DNA of 64,000 nt from the NCBI GenBank assembly GCA_030374735.1, contig JASCIV010000001.1, positions 1-64,000 on the forward strand, read 5' to 3'. Shown piece by piece: positions 44,150 to 55,889 of the stretch. The translations under genes and the position numbers were made by a program. How positions within the stretch are numbered: the stretch's first letter is position 1; each line of letters begins with the position of its first letter. The stretch comes from Gracilaria caudata (taxonomy: Eukaryota > Rhodophyta > Florideophyceae > Gracilariales > Gracilariaceae). The notes beneath the pieces are model-generated. The model saw only the letters and a program-made list of their open reading frames with translations. It made no database searches and was not told the DNA's origin.

Positions 44150-45187
44150 GGTGTTGTCATTTATATAACAGCTTGGCGATACTGGTGGCCTGCGCTATTT
44201 CGAGAGAGTTCCCGTTTGACGACGAAATAGAGGAGCTTTGTGAGTTATGGTTCTGCTCAAGAATTGCAATTTACGGTTCAGTTCAAGAGTACATTGAATT
44301 TGCGCTGTTCCTTTTATCTACTTGGGTTTTGGTTGTACGAAAGTCACGGACGCTATGTTAAGGGTACTGAGATATAGAGCTCTATTCTGGGGCAGACGAG
44401 AATTGTTTCGAACAGAATTTTCGAAAGCTACTGTAGAAATGAATGGCACGAGAAAGATCTGGAGAGAATTGCGGCTCATATGGCGGCGTTCTCGGTAGGG
44501 GTTATTGCAAAACTGCGGAAGGAGGAGTGTATAGAGATGTATCGAAAGCTGTTGAGTGAGGAGGATACCGAGCAATTGATGAAGTCCGTGGATCACTCTG
44601 ACTATTGCTTGGATTTCCTTCATCATTACGTAGTACAGAGCGACCACTGGAGAACCGCAGAAGATGTAGTGGATCCTGCGAGCTTTGACGAGCACTGGTG
44701 CATCATGTACTACCTTTACTTTTTGAAGAATCAAGCCACGTAATGTGAGGAACTGGTTAACATCCCAATGCCGTACGGGTATGTGCAACATTTGAAGATA
44801 TTCATGTTGATCTGGGTGCTGTTGTTGCCTCTTGGCCTGGTGGAATCTAGCGGCTGGCTCACTATTCTGTGGATGGGATTCATTGCGTATGGTGTTAATT
44901 GTACAGCAAGGTGGGCTGAAGAACTGTCGAGTCCTTTCGGGCATGATGTGTCGGACGTGCCTATCCATAAGTTTGCAGAAGAAGCCCCGTGGATAGTGCG
45001 GACGAACTTGTACGTGTACAAGGACGGCATTTGGAACTTAGTTCGTAGTGATAGACCATCATTTCCGAACGCGTATGACACGAGGGCCAGCCAGAGAGTG
45101 CAAGTGGATTCGGAACAAGTTTTATTATACAAGTTTGATGATATGGTGGCAGTTATCTACATAAGAGACGAAGGACGTGGACGTTAG
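44150..45187 (+). pseudogene. Bestrophin unit 4
   Basis: ILVACAISREFPFDDEIEEL, GSVQEYIEFALFLLSTWVLV, then in another register YESHGRYVKG, EKDLERIAAHMAAFSVGVIA, KSVDHSDYCLDFLHHYVV, a TAA near 44740, CEELVNIPMPYGYVQHLKIF, LLLPLGLVESSGWLTILWMG and SSPFGHDVSDVPIHKFAEE. The frame then runs to TAG near 45187 with a soluble tail. It is the reference for the Gly positions replaced by TGA in units 1 and 3. Confidence 0.65.
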
Positions 45188-45300
45188 AGATGACGAGCTC
45201 GTTAATGATAGCTTTGTAGCCACTTCTGAGTAGATGTTCGTTAAACTGTGCGTACGGTGTAGGTATGACCGGTGATAGCGTACTTTCATGGAGCAAGATT

Positions 45301-45828
45301 CTACCTTCGTTGCTTGGGTACGACGATACCAACGGTACCTTTACCTTTGGCACCAACGATACGGTGTCCGGTAGGAGTAGGAAGGGGTACATGAGCTTTA
45401 GAGCATGATTGGTGCACGTGGTGGACGTGGAAATGGGCCATTATGACGCGGCTATACGCGTTTACAAGACGCGGAGTACAACAAAAAGAACTGTTTCTGC
45501 ATTGCTGCCGCGGCATGCTGTACCCTTGGTACTGGCACTTCAAGAGAGCACTCGTGGGCTGCTGCTCGCCGCGCCCATTTGCTGCGTGGCACACGTCGAG
45601 CGTGGCTCCGCACCAGTTTGCAAACAGAATCTCACCTCCTGCTCTCAAGAGAGCAGCGAGTCTGCTTTTTTGTGTACACCGACGGCTGGAGGCAGCTGCG
45701 AATCCTATTGGTTCGGGTGACAGCAGCTTTACTGACTGCTCGTCTCCTGCCACCAGTTTCACTGCGGTTTCCAGCCAACCCCAACAAAGAGTCACTTCGC
45801 TTCCGCTATGTCCGTAGTTTGAGATCAC
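45301..45828 (-). CDS. Uncharacterised 175-residue ORF
   Basis: An open minus-strand frame with mixed Cys/Ser/Arg-rich sequence (LFANWCGATLDVCHAANGR, MPRQQCRNSSFCC). Overlapping plus-strand frames are also open, so the coding strand is uncertain. No family is recognised. It lies convergent with the bestrophin array and just downstream of the D-amino-acid oxidase relic. Confidence 0.25.
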   Translation of the reverse strand: MISNYGHSGSEVTLCWGWLETAVKLVAGDEQSVKLLSPEPIGFAAASSRRCTQKSRLAALLRAGGEILFANWCGATLDVCHAANGRGEQQPTSALLKCQYQGYSMPRQQCRNSSFCCTPRLVNAYSRVIMAHFHVHHVHQSCSKAHVPLPTPTGHRIVGAKGKGTVGIVVPKQRR

Positions 45829-45937
45829 GTTGCGCTACTTCTTCTTGACCTTTGCCTTTTTGTTCAGTCGAATCGGTCGCAGTGCAGTCCATCTTCCCGT
45901 CTCAGCCATACCTTTGATCGGCAACAGTTGCTCTGCT

Positions 45938-46806
45938 CTATTTGGCACCGCCTCTCACCTCTTCATCAGAAGCTTTCCCATTCCAGTCACCCGTCAGTAA
46001 TGTTCCTCCCAGAGCAATCTCATCCCCACGTCGAATCTCATGAGCTATTAACCCATCCCCTGATTGAATGGCATCATACGGATCTTCTGTGATCACGTAA
46101 TCCACTTCCACGGGACGTTCCAATCGCAGTATCACACCACGACCCGGTATCAAGTCTTCATCTGCGAGGAATCGTGCACCGATTCCGGCACAGTTCACAA
46201 TAATTGTGTCGTGTGCAATACTTTGAGAAAATGTAGGAAGACGTTCTATATCCCATAAAGAAGATTGCGAACTTTTGCTGAATTTTCTTGTCAGGTATAT
46301 TGGTACACCAAGCTCTACAACACTCGATTCTAGGTACCTTAGGTATATTTTCATTTGTACCACCAACGTGTTGAACCTTAGAGCGCACTAGTAATCTGCA
46401 GGCACTCTGTTGTCTTCTCGCGGTACGACCACTTTCATGTCTGTCAGATCTGCATACCAGGGAATCAATGGTTCGCCTCTGGCATACAAGTACAACCCAT
46501 CCATTGCGGGCACCATAACATTCTCTCCAATATCAGTCTTTAAAGTATTATACTATATGTTGAAGTCGCCCACTCCTCTATTTTCTCTCCTTCCAATGCA
46601 AATGGCATCCAAAACCCTCCAGATCCTGAGCTTGTGTACGTTACTACAGCGTTTGAGTTTCACGTCGTGTGAGAGCGATGACATATCGTCTATGACGTTT
46701 CTTCTGCATTGGCTGTAACGTTTTGTCCTGCTTCCCGAAGACGTATTGCAGTTTTTAACCTTGTCACACGTGCTCCGTCTACAAGAACAGTGCGCGATGT
46801 CGTCAT
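45938..46806 (-). pseudogene. DAO: D-amino-acid oxidase-like flavoprotein, decayed
   Basis: Minus strand from ATG 46806: TVLVDGARVTRLKTAIRLRE is the N-terminal FAD-binding strand-loop-helix, but the glycine signature GxGxxG has become GARVTR, so two of the three Gly are Arg. A broken middle part still shows FWMPFALEGEKIEEWATST and PLIPWYADLTDMK in different registers, with a TAG before CALRFN. The C-terminal frame 46366-45938 has IIVNCAGIGARFLADEDLIP, GRGVILRLERPVEVDYVI and GTLLTGDWN, the DAO VNCAGxGA..L signature and the RGQ-like turn. The enzyme oxidises D-amino acids with FAD, usually in peroxisomes. Loss of the dinucleotide motif indicates a pseudogene. Confidence 0.8.
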
Positions 46807-46974
46807 TGCATCTACCAGAGGGCTACGTATCGAATGCGTTCTGTGGTGGATGTGAGAACGCTTGGTACTTTTATTCCTGCTAATTGAGCAAAATTGTCGC
46901 GTTCCTAAAGGCAAAGACGGCGAAAAAGCGACTGAAAGTTCTTGGTCTCCTTTGTACTCAGGACAGAACATTCT

Positions 46975-49380
46975 TATTAGAGTTCATAAGCATTAGCCCC
47001 CTGCCCTTCACACGCTGAGCAACGAATTTTTTTTTTTGGCCTGAAAATCTTCAACTGCGGCAAAACAAGAAGTCTCAGCACCTCAACGTACCTGGATATG
47101 GTTGTACTTCAGTTGGTTGCATCCTTGCTGTGGTATGGTATGTCATGATGCTATTCCTATTCACGGTTTGAAGGTTCAGAACTACTGCTCAAAACAATTG
47201 TACCGCAGATGTCTGAAGCGAGTGTAGGCATGCGGCGGTTTCGCGAACCCACACAGTTGAAGGAGATTGTCGTAGGGATAAAAATCAAAAGAGCCGTCCC
47301 AGGACAGACGAGCTTCGAGGCTTGGAGATCGGAGTATCACCGCGCAGTGAGGAACAGCAGCTTTAGAACATGTGTTTTCAACTACGTGTCAAAGAGAGGC
47401 GAATAATAGCGAGGTCATCTTGCATCTCAGATCAACGACGCAACTCCTTTGCTTTTCGCCAAACATATGTCCACCACAATAAGTTCGGAACTTCTGCGGT
47501 CCATGCAAAATTCATCTAAGTCTCGCTAAGAATGGCACCGCCTTTGAAGACAAGAGGTGTTTTTTGTGTTCATTTTGGTCGGTCCATTCCTTGCCGTCAC
47601 CTATTTCTTTAGCACAGGTTTGCTGGAAACTGCTCACTCGAGGGCATTGTGGTGCAGATTCGGATGGGTCCCAGCACTACTGACTGGGGCGAAGGCAAAG
47701 GCCCTTGGACTTTGCCTACACCACAATGCTTGGGAAGCAGTTGTAGAACAGGTCACATTTTTTTGACGAATGTAATCAAAGTACTCGGTGCCGCTGGGAA
47801 CAACATCGTGGCTCCGACGACCTCAACTGTACAGATTGCAATTGTGATCTTAATTCCATTTCATTCGGTTTACCATGTCTTCTTTACATAACTCATATGT
47901 AGTTTAGTTTTGCGTCGTGTCCGAAAAGATGTTAAACTACAGAGAAGTCCTGGTACGATGCCGCTCGTTGATGCTCTCATTCAGAGAGCCAAAATTATGA
48001 AACGCAGATGACACTATCATCACGTAATGCAGCTCGTTGTTTTGATTTACAACAAGACCAAGAGGTTGATCGCAGGAGGTCACGATTCCAATCGTTGCGC
48101 CCCTGCAAATGTGGCTGCGCAGAACGTTCACGAATAGTTGTGCTGGCTTTCCGAACGCTTCTTGTGACTTGAACGAAGAGGACAAGAAAAGCTTGCCACA
48201 GCACTGGAATGAGCGTGCACCTCGTTGTGTATTGGACGAAGAACGTGATCTGTACAAGAAACGACAAGAACAGACAATGACGCTCTCTAGAGCAGGCGAT
48301 TCGGGCGGCATTTGCGGCGGTTGAGAAGGCAGGTGAGCAGTTGGATGATGGGCGGAGATTGGTGGATGATGGCGAGCTCTTTCGGGAGGGACGCGGTTGT
48401 GCGCGAGGGAACGTAGAAGGCTGCGCGCACGTTGCACGCTATAGAACAGCGAACGGCGGCGGCTTTGATACGACTGGAACGTGATGTCAGGGTGGAACGC
48501 ACGACTGTGATAGTGTCACACGTTTCAGAGGTGCATACTCTCATACAACATCTTGTTTCGCTCTTTCCGCGAAACGTCCTGTAAGTGAACAGTACACGTA
48601 CGTATATACGTATCATACTGTGCATATGTCGCGGTGTCTTCGATGTGTCGCCGTACTGCACGCCGCCATCCTGCGCGCCCTCCCTCCGCTTCCGCCTTTT
48701 TCACTCTCTGGTCTCCGCCGCGGTGCACTTACGGCTGCGGATGCACAGAGGCTGCGTCGAAGCGGCCTGACTACGCGGATGGCCTATTTTCCTTGGAGCT
48801 CTTGCGGCACATAAACAACGCCAAACTGACATCTTGCCGGCTGTGAGCCCAGGGCAGTCCTCCCTTGCGCTGCGACCTTGCTGCGTCGCGGTGCGTCACG
48901 CTGCAGCACTCTTCCTTCCAAAAAACCCCCCCGTCGAGCCCCCCGCTTTTCGTAGAAGTCTCCAGTGGTTCTCGTGAAAAGCCGCTACTAAGTCGTGGGA
49001 TGACGGATACAGAACGCATTCTCGCTGGCGCAGATCCCACATTGCTGATAATGGCGCACGATTCTTTTCCAGTTTCCGCTCTACTTTCGCGTTCTTTGTT
49101 CACAAGTTCTGACACGACCTAGTACACGGTACAGTTCTGTTTCCCCGTGAGGCTGTATGTATCATGCTTCCAGATAACGTCCAACAAGCTCTGGACTGTG
49201 AAGCGGGACTACATCAAGAATTGATAACGATAGCGTTGAACTGCTCGGAGAGAGTTGCTAGCAATATTTGGGTCAGAAGAAAGCAAGAGCTTCACATTAA
49301 ACCGCACAATGATAGCTCTCAAACATAGTTATCTGAAGAACAAATTGCAGTCACAGAATAACATATACGGACGATAGTAT
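46975..49380. other. Gene-poor stretch; weak minus-strand ORF at 47937-48437
   Basis: The only frame with protein-like character is minus-strand 48437-47937 (FGKPAQLFVNVLRSHICRGA, CDQPLGLVVNQNNELHYVM), which matches nothing I know. The rest holds short ORFs on both strands. The outer end of transposon copy B should lie within the last few hundred bases but was not identified. Confidence 0.3.
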
Positions 49381-50148
49381 TTACTTCAGCTTCACAAGAT
49401 TCCTTCCGTTTTCAACTCGGAAAGCGTGTGCATTGTCCGGAGTCGTTTCTGTTGGGAGCAGCAAACGGGTGTACTTCTTGATCACCTGGCTCTCTTCGTG
49501 AATCTCATAGATATAATTTGCGCCAGTCTCTCCCTTTTCAACAACAGGAGCGTCTGAAGACGATTCGATTCCTTCGTTTCCAAGGCTTGCAAGCTCTCCT
49601 TTCATACTGTCAGCCTCTCCATTTCCAGCAGAGAATGAAGAATATTTTCCAGAGTCGTGAGACTTCTCTGTTCTGCTGCATGAAGATCTTACGCTTTGTT
49701 GAGAGCTACTGTTTGAATCTGTAGTGGAATATTCATCTGGGTTGAAATCCGTTCCAGAACTCGAAGACTGGCTGGACATGGAATTCTTTCGAGCTTCATA
49801 CCGATCTCTTTTTCTTCGTAACCGTTCCTTTCGCACTGCTGCAGGCTCAGACGCAGCTGCAATCGCATACGATTTCCTGCGCCTCGAATTCTCTTTAGCA
49901 CTATTTTTTGGGTTCATTTTCCATATAAGTTTCCGTAATGAACCATTTGCAGGTTGCTGCTTGACATCAGCCTGATTTCCTGCTGCGGTTGACAGCAAAT
50001 GGATTACTTCTGGATTTGAATTATCAGGTGCTGATAAGGACGTGGAAGTTTTGAAAACAAGTATATTTGCGTTGTCCGGAACACATATCTTCTCAAGAGG
50101 CAAATGATGTTCATCAGAAATCTTGAGTTCTAAGTAATCGTCACTCAT
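49381..50148 (-). CDS. Transposon ORF3, basic-region protein, copy B
   Basis: Intact, 255 residues. It aligns with ORF3 of copy A from the first residue: a polar N-terminus, NGSLRKLIWKMNPKNSAKEN, a basic helix (SRRRKSYAI, RKERLRRKRDRYEARKN), a Ser-rich linker, then YIYEIHEESQVIKKYTRLLL. Conservation is concentrated in the NGSLRK block plus basic helix and in the C-terminal YEIH..SQVIK module. No known domain is recognised. An unbroken frame in two of three copies suggests it was under selection longer than the transposase. Same strand as the transposase, about 480 bp downstream. Confidence 0.72.
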   Translation of the reverse strand: MSDDYLELKISDEHHLPLEKICVPDNANILVFKTSTSLSAPDNSNPEVIHLLSTAAGNQADVKQQPANGSLRKLIWKMNPKNSAKENSRRRKSYAIAAASEPAAVRKERLRRKRDRYEARKNSMSSQSSSSGTDFNPDEYSTTDSNSSSQQSVRSSCSRTEKSHDSGKYSSFSAGNGEADSMKGELASLGNEGIESSSDAPVVEKGETGANYIYEIHEESQVIKKYTRLLLPTETTPDNAHAFRVENGRNLVKLK

Positions 50149-50625
50149 TGTCCGGTTGACGCGGTATCGAGACTGACGGTAGCCGATATCTGATCAGAAG
50201 CAAACTTTTTAGGAATGATCGATCGCACTGGTCGCACCAGAGTCTTGGTTCGTGCCGCGCGGTGCGGCACGAACCAAATTTATGCGAACACTACACGCAA
50301 ATCTACGTGTTTGTGTCGAGATCTTATTGGGTCACATGTTCGCGAGATATACACAGCGCAAAAGCCGGGATTCCGTACTATTTCATATGTCTCACAATCG
50401 TGAGAAGTTTCAGGGCAAGCATTTTGTGAACTACTACTTTGCTCTTCGGGGCTTTCTGGTTCTTGCTTCTTCTCGTTTCAACAAACAAGCGACTTTTATT
50501 GCCAACAAACTAATGTGGCGTTACAATCTCAGGATGATGGCTATGTCTACCATTACGCAGTTACTTCAACCCTGAGCAGACGAAATAGGTGTCGAAAGAA
50601 GATTGGAAACTATTTTACACACGCC

Positions 50626-53600
50626 TCATAAGCGAACGCACGGCACGAGCATTTTGTCAATATGTCTCTGTGTGATCAATACCCGAGTTTGTACACCTTT
50701 CAAGGTTTCTACAACCTCAGCAAAACCCGCGAATGCTATCCGATTCCTGTCAATGTAGTAGCGACGCCCGGAAATTTCTAAGACTCCAGTTTCTCTGTCG
50801 ATGCAATTGGCGATCTCGATTGACTTCAGTACTCTCTGCCGTTTTTCTGTGTACAACAGCCGACAAGAAAAATCTTCAATTATGCCGTACTCCCAAGACA
50901 CATCGACAAATACAGGCTTCAACGTCAGCATCTTTCCGTTCTGCAGAACCTCCACCACCAACTCAAATATTCTGTTTAGGGACCCGTAGTAAAAATCTCT
51001 TTTACGGCCTTTGGAACACCCAGAAGCGTGAGAAGAAGCTTGTGAAAGCTGTGAAACATCTGGAACGAAGTGTGCGGCAATATGATGTTTTTGACGAGCG
51101 TTCGTTCTACCGCTACGTCTGAGTATGAAAGATTCTCTGCTCTCTATAGATAGTTGGTTGCTGTCTTTGTGTATCGTTGCAGTTCGGAATCGTTTTGTAG
51201 ATTTGATGGACACAGATGAGGAATTATCTTGGAAGTGAGCGGCAAGAAACCGGTTCAAAGCTCCACCTAACGCTTGAGGAACAGTTTCATACACCTGCTG
51301 CAGCCCTTGGCATTTCACACCGATTTCCAAGTTCCGTACGCTATCCACGTCATTGATGCTCTGGGAGAAGCTCCTATGCAAAGAAATGTTCGGTTCCGGT
51401 ATTGGACTCCTTCCGTTATTTGCTAGTTTAAGGGCAAACAAACGAAAGTTTTTGTGAAACAGGTGGGCTGTTACTTGTGATCTACTCCGTATCCGTTTGC
51501 CTACTTCTCCCAGCAGTCTTTCGATCACAAATTGTGAAGACACTGGAAGTGGTCCACAGTGACGAAGCAGTCCTGGAACATGCAAAACGGCGTGTGTTGT
51601 TGGAGTGAAGACAAACGAATGCGATTCGGCCAAGTAGAACACATCGCAAAACATTGCGTACAGCTCCTCCACTAACGATCGCAGAAGGTTCACCCTTTTC
51701 GTCCCGCACTTGTAAGAGAAGCAAAGCTACACTAATTCCGACGTTTTGTAGCAAATCATGATTATCTTTCTCTGTACTTTGTACCAATGAAGGAAAGGAA
51801 CGATATACAGTTCCGCATGTCGTTTGTAATCTTAGGCCTTAAACTTTGACAGATGTTCTAAAGAGAGCGGCGATCGACCCCATGAGCTTGGTATTCCTGT
51901 GCAACATTCGCTCATAGACTCGTTTATCGTTCCCAACAACTCGCCTTCAATACAATACTTCGGTTTCACTGTTGCTGTTCGGTGCTTAGGGTGTGATCTC
52001 GAAATGAGACGGAATACGTGCTTCACCCAGCCCAAAAGAATGAGCTGCATCGCATCGTATAGGAAAGAGAAGACATAGTCCAGCGTTAGCCGAGACAAGA
52101 TGGATTTTCTTTTGATACCGGAAGCGTTGAAAATACGTTGCCTTGATCCTGCATCTAACCGCTTGTCGGGCAACTTCCGCCATATTGACAGCACTTCGTT
52201 GCTTATTCGCGGTTCCGGACTCTCCATTCTGATAAGGGCGCCAGGGTGCCGAAGCCCACCTTCTCGAGAAGATTTTGTCAGAGTGCCTCTATCTAATTCG
52301 GGCACGGCACAAAGGGTTTTGCACGTCTTCATGTTTTGTTTCGATTTCTGGCAGAAACGACAGAATAGCCTTCCATTGTGTCCACCATATCCAAATACTT
52401 TCGTGGCAGCAGGCCAATCAGCCGTGAAGAACAACACGAACGCCCGGACTGTACGAACTTTTCCATCGAAACATGCCATGCGCACTCCGTTTTCGAGGAT
52501 TCTCAAATCAGCAACAAAGTCATTCAGAAATGTATCGAAGTACTGGGAGTCATGGAGTCCAGGAATGACAGCGAGAATTATGGCATTTGATGCTCTGCTT
52601 CTCTTTCCCGGATGCAGATTTAAGATCGTGGACACAACTGGCCATGTCGTTATTGGAGTTCCATTTTTATTTCTTCCGCACTCGAAACCGTCGGTACAAA
52701 GAGTGAGGAAAACAAAGATTTCCTCTTCTTCGTTCCAATTCTTCAACCGGTCAGCGGGCAATCTCAGAAAAGCAGCACCATGAAAGTAGTCATGTTGGTC
52801 CTCTTCGTCGTTCGGATTGAGCAAACTATTGCGAGCACTTCTGCAACCAGTCATAAGATCAGCAAAGGATTCTTCAGAGTTGCACAGACCTCTCATTGGT
52901 GATGACATCTTCAAGAACCAGAAAAACTTTGAACCGTTCTTGAAAGACACATGGCAAACCGGACAACATTCTGTTCTTGATAGACATCCTGACTGCGCGG
53001 CATGACCAATTGGGCACATTGCAACCCCCGACTTCACCAGAAGAGATTGTTCAACTGCATAAGAATTAAAAATCTTCAGCAAAAAGGCTGAGCGTATAGG
53101 TTCAAGCGAGGTCAATTTCTGCATCGCCCTTTGGGAAACGTTGGAAATCTCTGCACTGTACAAGAAGGCAACAAGTCGTTCAAACTCAATTTGCCTATGG
53201 CTCTTCTCGCTCTCAACCGAGAAAGTACTTCTGTACTGTTCCTCTAAGTCTTCCAAGGAGGACGGAGACACCAATGAATCGTCAGCATAAAGATCAGACC
53301 ATCCAGAAGGAGAATACCAAGCCGAGCACCCCTTCTTATGCATCACATTTTGCGCAAGGGTGTCTCGTTCTTCGTCATCGTTTTCATCAACGTTCTCTAC
53401 TTCCTCCATTGACTGAAGTAAATGTGGTTTCGACATACTGTCTTCGTGCTCATTGTTGGGAGCTTGGTTGGGAGCTTGATTTTCATATTCGTATCCAGTT
53501 TGATCGTAATTGGAATCGTGGTGACCATGACCAACTTCAACAGCATCAGTAACAGCAGATGCCAGATTCGGTAGTGGGTCTTCAATACTTTGGTCGCCAA

Positions 53601-53901
53601 GAACATTTGTTTCCTTCTGCCATCTACAACGACGCTTAATCGGTATATCTATCTGCTGTATTCCATCGCTAGTGGGAGTAAACTGGATCGTATGTTCCTC
53701 ATTTGAGGAAACTGAACGGTCGGAAAGGCTGATGTATGGGAGTATATGTTTAGAAGTTTCCCATCGATACCTCTTCCGTACTTTGCTCATCGATTCTTCG
53801 TCCATTTCTGGGAGAGCTTTGAAGTGAACGTGAACATGCGTCCATTGAGGGTGACGGAAAACGATGGCATGTTGTCTTAACAGTTCACGATTTTCAGGCA
53901 A
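50626..53901 (-). pseudogene. Tnp2/CACTA-like transposase, copy B (two in-frame stops)
   Basis: A single frame of about 1,091 codons on the minus strand. N-terminal basic-Trp pair: VRKRYRWET and IKRRCRWQKE. Acidic linker. Cys/His module: CPIGHAAQSG..CCPVC (about residues 298-318). Tnp2-type core: LTLCTDGFECGRNKNGTPIT (about 400), AVIPGLHDSQYFDTFL, FFTADWPAATKVFGYGGHNG with CRFCQK (about 485-510), YDAMQLILLGWVKHV (about 625). C-terminal helical part: VERLLGEVGKRIRSR. Only two stops: TAA 51832-51834, where copy C has Glu (SKYKSEDL), and TAG 51727-51729, where copy C has Ser (SKLVSLSF). Without them it would be full length. The catalytic D/D/E residues cannot be assigned with certainty by eye. 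Confidence 0.88.
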
Positions 53902-54299
53902 AAATGAATGAATATTTGAAAACTTTGGAAACTAATTCACATTTCGCTTCGGTTTACGCTTGAGATGAGCCCCTGGCGCCATTTACCTACTACTTAGGGA
54001 ATGAATCCGACGAATGCTTCTCACCTTCTCCTCTCAGACTTCAGCTTCCTTGTCTGAGTTCTACAATCCATTCATCACCACAGCATCAACGGTTCCCTCC
54101 CGTGGGCTGCCGCGATTACTCATTATCAGCCTCCTTCCTTGAGCAGGTAACAGCGTACGATAAGAGATGAAGAGCCAGATATCATCCCAATCAGGTTCGT
54201 TTCAGCAGCAGCCTGGGTTCTCTTCTCCAAATCACCCTCAGTCTCAAAATCTGACATTCGCTCCTTCCTCTCGCAACCCGCACACCATACTAGCTCAGT
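53902..54299. promoter_or_regulatory. Divergent region between transposase and ORF1, copy B
   Basis: About 400 bp of non-coding sequence between outward-facing genes, equivalent to the divergent spacers in copies A and C. Probably holds both promoters; no box is claimed. Confidence 0.35.
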
Positions 54300-55583
54300 A
54301 TGAGATCTCGAACTATGCATAACGTAACCGTCGACAGTGCAATCTTCAGAGAAGGTACACCATTGGTGAGCCACAGATCCACTTCCGCAGAGATGAACAA
54401 CCGAGATGCACCTGGTAGAGAAGTGGTTGGACAATCTGACCTGCCCCGTGGTAACAAATCCCCGCCTTTTGGTGATAGAGCTCTGCATTCTACCCCGCAT
54501 CAAGCCCACAAACGTCTTCCTCCTAACTCTGTCCGGATTCCTACCGCGGCATCGAAGCGCAAGATGAAGGACACTGAACGCCCTGGAGTTCCAACAGGGG
54601 CATTACTATCTACCAGAGTGGTGTTCAACCGTTTATATCAGCAGGAAATGATACGATCGCATCCAGATGAAGACAACTTTCCGATATACCCAGAGATGTC
54701 GAATGCGGTTAAGGATGCTATTCGTCAATTTCTTTATCCCCGCTTGGGTTTGGAGCGTGGTAAGCGCACATTCAGTTCCGTTCGACTGGAGTTTGCGTCT
54801 CAGCTTTCACAGCTAAAACGACGATTGATGGAGACGTTCCCTGTGTTGTCGGCGGCACAAAACCATTGGGTAGTGACTGAGTTTGTGAAAGAGGCTCTGC
54901 AGCGAGACAAGAAAGCCACAAAGGAAGCCAAGAAGCGAAATATGAAGTCATCCGCTGTTCCCCTATCTCTTGTCGTGCTCGGACCGGCTGGAAGTTCTCG
55001 TCAAAATGCTGATATCAACCCCAGCTCTGGAGGTCTTCACTGAGAAGAGCAAGAGTCTATGGGGAATCGCGTAGGTCGTCATGACCGTAATGGTGGTGTC
55101 TCCGTCCCGGCGCAGCGCAATGAAACGGGACGCAAGTCCTAGCTTCAGCACAACGACTCCGAAGTGCCAGATTGCAACCCCAAAAATACTGATGCTGATG
55201 ATGCGTGTGAACCAGGCCCAGGTGCTTCTCGGAGCGCTTTGCACGACGACTTGCACGAGCATGAAGATATTCAGAAGTAAATCGATGACGAACGTTTTGG
55301 TGGAAGCAGTGGTGTGGACGAGTGTCAGCCTGGTAGAATGCATACGGAAAGCGAGGGCGAAGAGGGAGTTGGGCAGTTCCTTAGCGGGATGGGGAAGGAG
55401 CGTGTCCGTAATAGCTTTCCGGCGGGATGGAACAAGCGCAAAAACAACGTGAACACGACCCAGCACGAAGAACATGTAGAGGTTGAGCCCGATATCGTAT
55501 CGGTGACGAGGCGCCACAATTCAGGATTTACTCATCCCCGTAAGCGTTCGAAGCTCACGTGTACCGACAGAGGCTCTCATTAG
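54300..55583 (+). CDS. Transposon ORF1 (accessory protein), copy B, stops in tail
   Basis: ATG 54300 starts MRSRTMHNVTVDS, matching MESRTLHNVTGDS of copy C. The conserved core is uninterrupted: IPTAASKRKMKD, GVPTGALLSTRVVFNRLYQQ, FPIYPEMSNAVKDAIRQFLY, LGLERGKRTFSSVRLEF, SQLKRRLMETFPVLSAAQNH and FVKEALQRDKKATKEAKKR. After TGA at 55041-55043 the same frame continues through a low-complexity acidic/polar tail with TAG and TAA and ends at TAG near 55581. The tail's consistent composition across three stops suggests it was once translated. No known domain; predicted helical and basic, so DNA binding is plausible. Divergent from its transposase. Confidence 0.72.
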
Positions 55584-55889
55584 CAGCAAGATCTCAGAAT
55601 CTGGGTCTCAAACGTGCATTCCTCGCGCTTGAGATATTGGTGCACTCTTTCAAGCCGGGATACTGTTACCGCCGACGTAGGAGTCCAAGTGGGGAAGCCT
55701 TCTCTGCATTCTCCTGAAAATTACTACAAGTAAGCAACGATCTCAAACGATTCCTTTCTCAACTCGTATACAAGTGCGCTAACTGCTCTGACTCAGCTTT
55801 GAATTTCCCCGATATGTTCTTACTGCTGTTCCTCTGTTCGTTCATCTGCACGGTGCGATACGACAAGTTTCAATTTACTCCTTGTGTTC

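Larger units (their letters stand above)
40901..45187 (+). pseudogene. Tandem array of four bestrophin-like channel units
   Basis: Four successive plus-strand segments each carry bestrophin hallmarks, including the (D/S)P(F/Y)GxDxxD motif that follows the last membrane segments: DPFGYDQED (unit 1), DPYG-stop-DAID (unit 2), FPFGTDLND (unit 3), SPFGHDVSD (unit 4). Bestrophins are calcium- or volume-linked anion channels, normally one unit per polypeptide assembling as pentamers. Linkers between units stay protein-like, so one long polypeptide or a row of duplicated genes are both possible. Probable small introns lie at 41322, 43482, 43688 and 43811. Several in-frame TGA codons and some frame changes (near 41.50 kb and 44.2 kb) remain unexplained by introns. 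Confidence 0.75.
49381..55583 (-). mobile_element. CACTA-type three-gene transposon, copy B
   Basis: Reverse orientation of copy A: ORF3 (minus) 49381-50148, transposase (minus) 50626-53901, divergent ORF1 (plus) 54300-55583. It is the best preserved copy, with no frameshift in any gene. Limits given are coding limits; termini were not located. It lies head-on to copy C, with ORF1 genes facing each other across a satellite. Confidence 0.82.
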
